From: Dactylonectria macrodidyma
Taxonomy: Eukaryota > Ascomycota > Sordariomycetes > Hypocreales > Nectriaceae
Assembly (NCBI GenBank): GCA_020744425.1
Contig: JAGMUV010000004.1
Span: forward strand, 1,054,001 to 1,118,000
Direction of reading: 5' to 3'
Length of the DNA stretch: 64,000 nucleotides
Every line of letters starts with the position of its first letter. Position 1 is the first letter of the stretch. Made by a program: the position numbers and the translations under genes. The notes beneath the pieces were generated by a model, which did no database searches, had not been told where the DNA came from, and saw only the letters and a list, made by a program, of their open reading frames with translations. Positions 59,459 to 64,000 of the stretch are shown here, piece after piece.

Positions 59459-60519
59459 CGATGACGCGGAGCGCATGTGTACAACAGATGGTGAGAGGGA
59501 AGGACAAAATACAGTGTACTAGGTGCCCGGGCGTTGGATGTCGGAGTTTAGGGGAGAAGGCGGATACTTGGGGTTCTGGATTGTCTTTTTCTGTTATCGT
59601 CGTTCATCCCGTATATTTGCAGAGTATTTCCCCTTAACCAAGGAGCCCATGTACTCATACTTTTACTATAGCCTTAACATTGTAATCACATCAATACGCC
59701 AGGCATCGCCGCCACGCACATCTCGTGTCTTACACAAGGTCGATATTTGACCAAGCTATATATAACCATACTTCCAGTAATCAGAGGAGTGTGATAGATG
59801 ATATAGCATAAGGCAGACCCAACGCACTTGACATTCCATTTTCAAACCTCATTTGCATCCTAGACTAACCAAGGGGACTTATCTTTACATAAACCCAAGA
59901 AGAGTATCCAGTTGCCCATTCCGACATTTTCTGTTGATCCCCCCCCCCCAAAAAAAAAAGTCATCCATGGACAGACAAGCCAATCGACCAAAGGACAGAT
60001 GAGAAGTAAACGAGCATCTGCGAAAGAACAAAAAAGAGAAAGGGTCAAAAAAACTCGACTCCGAGAAGAACTCCACAACAATGAAGATCGTCGGTTTTCT
60101 GTTTTCTTCGTCGTTCAAGCATGGTAAGACTCCAATGCTGTGCTGTACAATTCGTGAAAAGGAGAAAACAGGACTGAAGAGAAAGAAAGACAACCTCCAG
60201 ATTGAGCTGTGCAGGCAATGATGCACCCGCTCCCATGAGCAGAAGATGACAACGTACATAACCAATACCCCTCATCACCTAGCCACCCGGTCTGCCGCCT
60301 GTTCACACAAGAAGGAAAAAAGGTATCAAACAACGAAGTGGATATCATTAAATGTCCTAGCACAAACGCCCCGTGTGTCAAAGGACACACTTCGAATTGA
60401 AAGGTTTCAAATCCAAGGTGCTAAAACAGAGAAATGATCCATGGATATCGCCAGAGGAGACCTTTTGGTCGTCAAGAAGGAGCGCTTTCCAAGGCCCTCT
60501 CCACTACGCTGGCGCGAAC
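59459..60519. other. Convergent intergenic spacer STU1 to LIM-RhoGAP
   Basis: About 1.1 kb of AT-rich sequence holding both 3' UTRs. A C-run followed directly by an A-run lies near 59939-59959. No gene recognised. Confidence 0.5.
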
Positions 60520-63500
60520 TTAAGCGTCTTCAAAAATGGTGCGACTGTTCTCGATGACGAACTGAATCGCGATGTTCTTGGCGTGCATGTCCGTCATCTC
60601 GCGTTCTATACTCATGTCTCGCATGATGGTGGGTGCAAACACGACAGCCAGGTTCTTGGGAGACATCTATGACATTGGTTAGGCTATGCAACGATGTGGT
60701 GATATAACTCAATGACGTACCAGATTCTCAGGCTCGCGTTTAGCAACGCGAGCGAGATGAAACATGAGAAACTCAAGACAGTCCCGGTGATTTTGTGGCA
60801 TAGAAGCAAACGTCTTATGCAAGTGGTCACATCGTTCTGCCTCGTCCACGATTGCTACCACATGTTAGCTACGTCAGTCATTCAGAAAGTTGTTTTTGCT
60901 TACAGGTTGATTCCAGGACGCGCTCATAGACCTCAAATGTGAGAAGAGGCGTAGGAAGCTTGCGGAAGTATTGCTTCAGGACACTGGTGACAGCTGTAAT
61001 ATCCAAGTCGGGGTCTGAAATATCAAAATTCTCGTCCTTGCTGAAACCATCCTTGATCATGATGACCTGGGAGTTACCGCCCGTCTTTCGGTATATGCCC
61101 TCCTGATCCATGCCTCGAAGCTCGACCTCCTCGATGCAGCGCGTGACAACGCTCGGGATTTGCCGACGCTCGTGTTCGGAACGTTCTGTGAGGTCAGATC
61201 CGAAGAGGACTGATGGAGGTTCGACCGGGGTTGCTGCAAGTACGTTGCCCATCGATCCAGACTTGGGTATGGTGGTCTTCTTGCCGAAGAAGCCGAAGCC
61301 TTGTCGTCCTGGGTCGTTCATTTGTCGAAGCTGTGCATTATGCACGTTGGGTCCGTTGAGCGCCGGCCCAGGCATAGGTTCTTGGGCTACAGTCATGTTA
61401 TACGGCATGCCGATATTCTCACCCGTCAAGCCTCCACCTCCTCCTTGGTGTTGCATTCGCTCTCGGTCATTCTGGAAGGCAACGACGGCCCTGTTCACAC
61501 CCTTGGCAACCTGGGCAAGGCCCTTGGAGCCCTTCTTCCAGTTGAACTTCTTGGCTTGGCCCTTGCGGACTTGAACCACGGTTGGTCCAGTCTCGACAAT
61601 TGGCTCCTCATCATTGGGCACTAAGGTAGCACCAGTTGTCATGCTCGCGGAATCGAGATTGAGAGACGAGCTGTTCATACCTCGAGTCTGGCTGTAGATA
61701 CCTAGACCACTGGGAGGTTTACCATCTGTGCCGATATGTGACTTGAAACGTTCCTGTATTTGATGTGTCAGGTCGTTGTTCATGTCGGCAAGCTGGGCGT
61801 TCTTCGATGATAGCTGTTCGAACTCTAGCAGAGCACGGTCTCGATCAGCTACAGCTTGGTTCTTCTCCTCAATGAGATGATCGCGCTCCTCGTGCAGTTG
61901 CTCGACTGACGCGGACATGGCTATCTTCAACTTCTCAAGCTTCTGCACAAACTCCTTGAGTGCAGAATCCTCGAGGTCCCGAGGGTCAACGGGGGTCTTG
62001 GTTTCCTTGGCTCGTTCAACGTATCCAGCCAGGACCTCAAGCTGTCGAATCATAATCTCAGTCTGAGTGTCCAATACAGAGACCGTCTTCCGCTTCTCAA
62101 GGAGCTTCTTATTAAGGTTCTTCAGATCCTTTTCTGTCGTAAACTGCCTCTCCAACTCCGCCACGCGTTGCTCAGAGTTGCGCAGCTGTCGCTTGAGGAA
62201 AGCCGGATCATCGCCTGATGTAAGAGACACAGGACTGCTGATCTCGTGTCCTTGACCATAATCCTCGGCAATTGGTGTCCTAGGCCACCTTGGTGATCCA
62301 GTCGCACGAGTTGTCTCGCTGATGCTTCGGGTATGACCGGCCCTCGACGAGCTATGGCTGGGCCCGTCTACGCTATTGGTTCGCCCATGTCTGACAGCGT
62401 TGGAAACACGACGCAAAATCGAGGTGGATCCTTCATCGGTGCCCAAGATTCTAGCCATGTCCTCGTCCATGTTCAAGTCGCCGCCGCTGCTCCACCTAGG
62501 TAGCTTTGGCGAGGCCTTGGGAGAGCCTGTTTCGTCCTTGGAGGCAACCGCATCCTTGGCGCCAGGTTGTGCTTGGCTGACGGGGGGAGGAGGAGGTGCG
62601 GTTCGCGGTTGCGTATAGTTTTCGCTTTTGGTCTTCTGTTCGGGAAGGCTCGGGCGAGATGGAGTCCCTCGGATAGGGGCATCTTCAGTAGACTCTTGTC
62701 TAGTAGGTTGTCTCGGTTTTCCATTGACTAAAAAATCGGTTAGCAATCTCTGACCGCAGTTTGGCGGATTCATGGGCAGGCATACGGTTATTCCTCGCCG
62801 AGCTGGTAGGCAGCTCTTTCCGGGCAATGGGTTTCGCATTCTCCGGTCTTGAAGACGTCCTAGACATAGAGTCCATGGAGGCCCGTAACTCCTCATCATC
62901 TAGTCGTCGAGAATCTTGAGACGTCCGTTCCGGGGGAGTCGTAGCACTTGAGTCCGAATTTGGCAAGGTACCGTATCCGTCCTTTCTCGCAGTCCCATTG
63001 TTTGGTTTTGAGGAGGCATTGTCCGCGGGAACGCTAGAGGACTGAGAGCTGCTTCTCGACACCAGCTTCTTGCTTTTTGGAGCATCTTGTAGTTTGAAAT
63101 CTTCCTGGGGGGCCTGACGACGAGCGCTTGATTTGGCAGGTCGCTCCTCGACGGCAGGAGACCGACGATTTGAGTCGGTTCTCGAAGATTTAGATAACTT
63201 CCGGGATGGTAGCTTTGGTGGTGTTTCGTAATCTGAGGCCGAAGATGGTTGGCGGCTCTTCTCCTGGAAAGCAATGTGAGGGGTGGTGTTGTGTGAGTCA
63301 CTTCGTTTTTCAGACGGAGTTGATTTGGCGTTGAAATAGTCCTTGTCTTTCGGCTTACTGCCAGACTCGGAAAAGTTGTCGGTCGTGGACCGAGGTGTTG
63401 GGCCAGGGCTGGGATCTAGCGCTACAGAGATGAAGAAGCTGTCACCATCGCCCGGTCCATTTTCGGCTCGTGAAAGGATGGTCGAGTTTCGATTGCTTCG

Positions 63501-64000
63501 ATAAGTAGACGCTGGCAATCCCAGGCCTTCTGGTTTTCGTTCAGGGGAGCGGGCCGTCCGTGATTCACTTTGAGTCGATGTTTCATTGCGATCGTGGGCT
63601 GTTCGTGGCCGCGGGGAGAGCTCGGTGGCGGTGTCAGAATCGGGATCGACTCGATCGTTGGAGAATGCATTCGGGGGGATGGCATTGGGAGGTAGGGCGG
63701 GGAGGGACTTCTCCGTGATCATCGGTGAGTGTTCTTTTTCCCTCGCCTTCGCAGCAGCAGCCGCCTTAGACTTCTTTCTCCGTCTTGCCATGAGTGTCTC
63801 ATGGCAACCCATGCAAAAAATCCCTTGAGAAGTCCTCGCGTATCGGAGGTTATCAATCTTGCGCTTGCAATTTCGACAGCGGAAGCAGGTGGCGCAGAAG
63901 GCCTGTTCCCCCGTAAGGATAGCCAGGTCCTCGATCTTGTTACCACAGGCACTACAGCTGTAAGTGCAGTTGTTGCAGATGAGAGATCCATCGCCAAGCA
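60520..64000 (-). CDS. RGA1: LIM-domain Rho GTPase-activating protein, Rga1 type (5' end outside window)
   Basis: Rga1 proteins stimulate GTP hydrolysis by Cdc42/Rho and limit polarity sites (known). Visible exons on the minus strand: from the window edge (64000) to 62786, 62727-60904, 60854-60721 and 60666-60520; frames join correctly at all three introns. At the edge the end of a first LIM domain (ICNNC) is followed by a full second LIM (SCSAC..FCATCFRCRNC..FCMGC). Then come about 400 disordered residues, a coiled coil (RQLRNSEQRVAELERQF onward, with EQLHEERDHLIEEKNQA), a linker and the RhoGAP domain. The arginine finger is in DQEGIYRKTG, with KQYFRKLPTPLL and the end motif SPKNLAVVFAPTIM. 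The protein stops about 30 residues later at FEDA. The N-terminal LIM1 part is off the window. Confidence 0.94.

Noticed and set aside
1..64000. Secondary-metabolite cluster, heterokaryon-incompatibility locus or intact transposon
   Set aside because: No polyketide or peptide synthetase, terpene cyclase, HET/NACHT protein, transposase, reverse transcriptase or terminal repeats could be recognised; genes are housekeeping-like and intergenic repeats are short.

Overview
The window is a gene-rich stretch of nuclear chromosome from a filamentous ascomycete. Short spliceosomal introns (about 45-135 nt, with GTAAGT/GTATGT-type donors and CTAAC-like branch sites), CT-rich leaders, frequent CGA arginine codons and the identity of the proteins point to Sordariomycetes, most likely Hypocreales. 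The genus cannot be fixed by reading alone. No tRNA, rRNA, CRISPR array, intact transposon or secondary-metabolite cluster was recognised.

Layout, left to right: a partial RIO2 ribosome-biogenesis kinase (+) converges on a two-RRM RNA-binding protein (-). About 3 kb follows with only decayed or doubtful coding signal. NADPH-cytochrome P450 reductase (-) is divergent from the giant cell-morphogenesis scaffold PAG1/TAO3/Furry (+). Then come RRG7-like (+), a Ure2-type glutathione S-transferase (+), a small charged protein (-), mitochondrial Lon protease PIM1 (+), an unusual kinase-like protein (+) behind a 2 kb CT-rich leader region, the delta-9 fatty-acid desaturase OLE1 (+), nucleoporin SEH1 (-), a cyclin-L-like protein (+), a 64-residue intron-containing small protein (+), a fungal protein with one membrane segment (+), a cytosolic-looking BSP-type zinc peptidase (-), the CLASP protein STU1 (+) and a LIM-RhoGAP of the Rga1 type (-, running off the right edge).

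These are mostly single-copy cell-biology and metabolic genes with no operon-like logic. Shared themes are mitochondrial maintenance (PIM1, RRG7), polarity and microtubule control (PAG1, STU1, LIM-RhoGAP), and ER redox or lipid chemistry (P450 reductase, OLE1). No obviously new multi-gene system was found. The most interesting items are local: a probable hidden first exon that overrides the obvious start of the membrane protein gene, the 64-residue spliced small gene, a 15-nt terminal exon in the P450 reductase whose retention would remove the conserved C-terminal tryptophan, and the degenerate kinase. Exon borders were set by eye from splice consensus and frame continuity and have not been tested against RNA.
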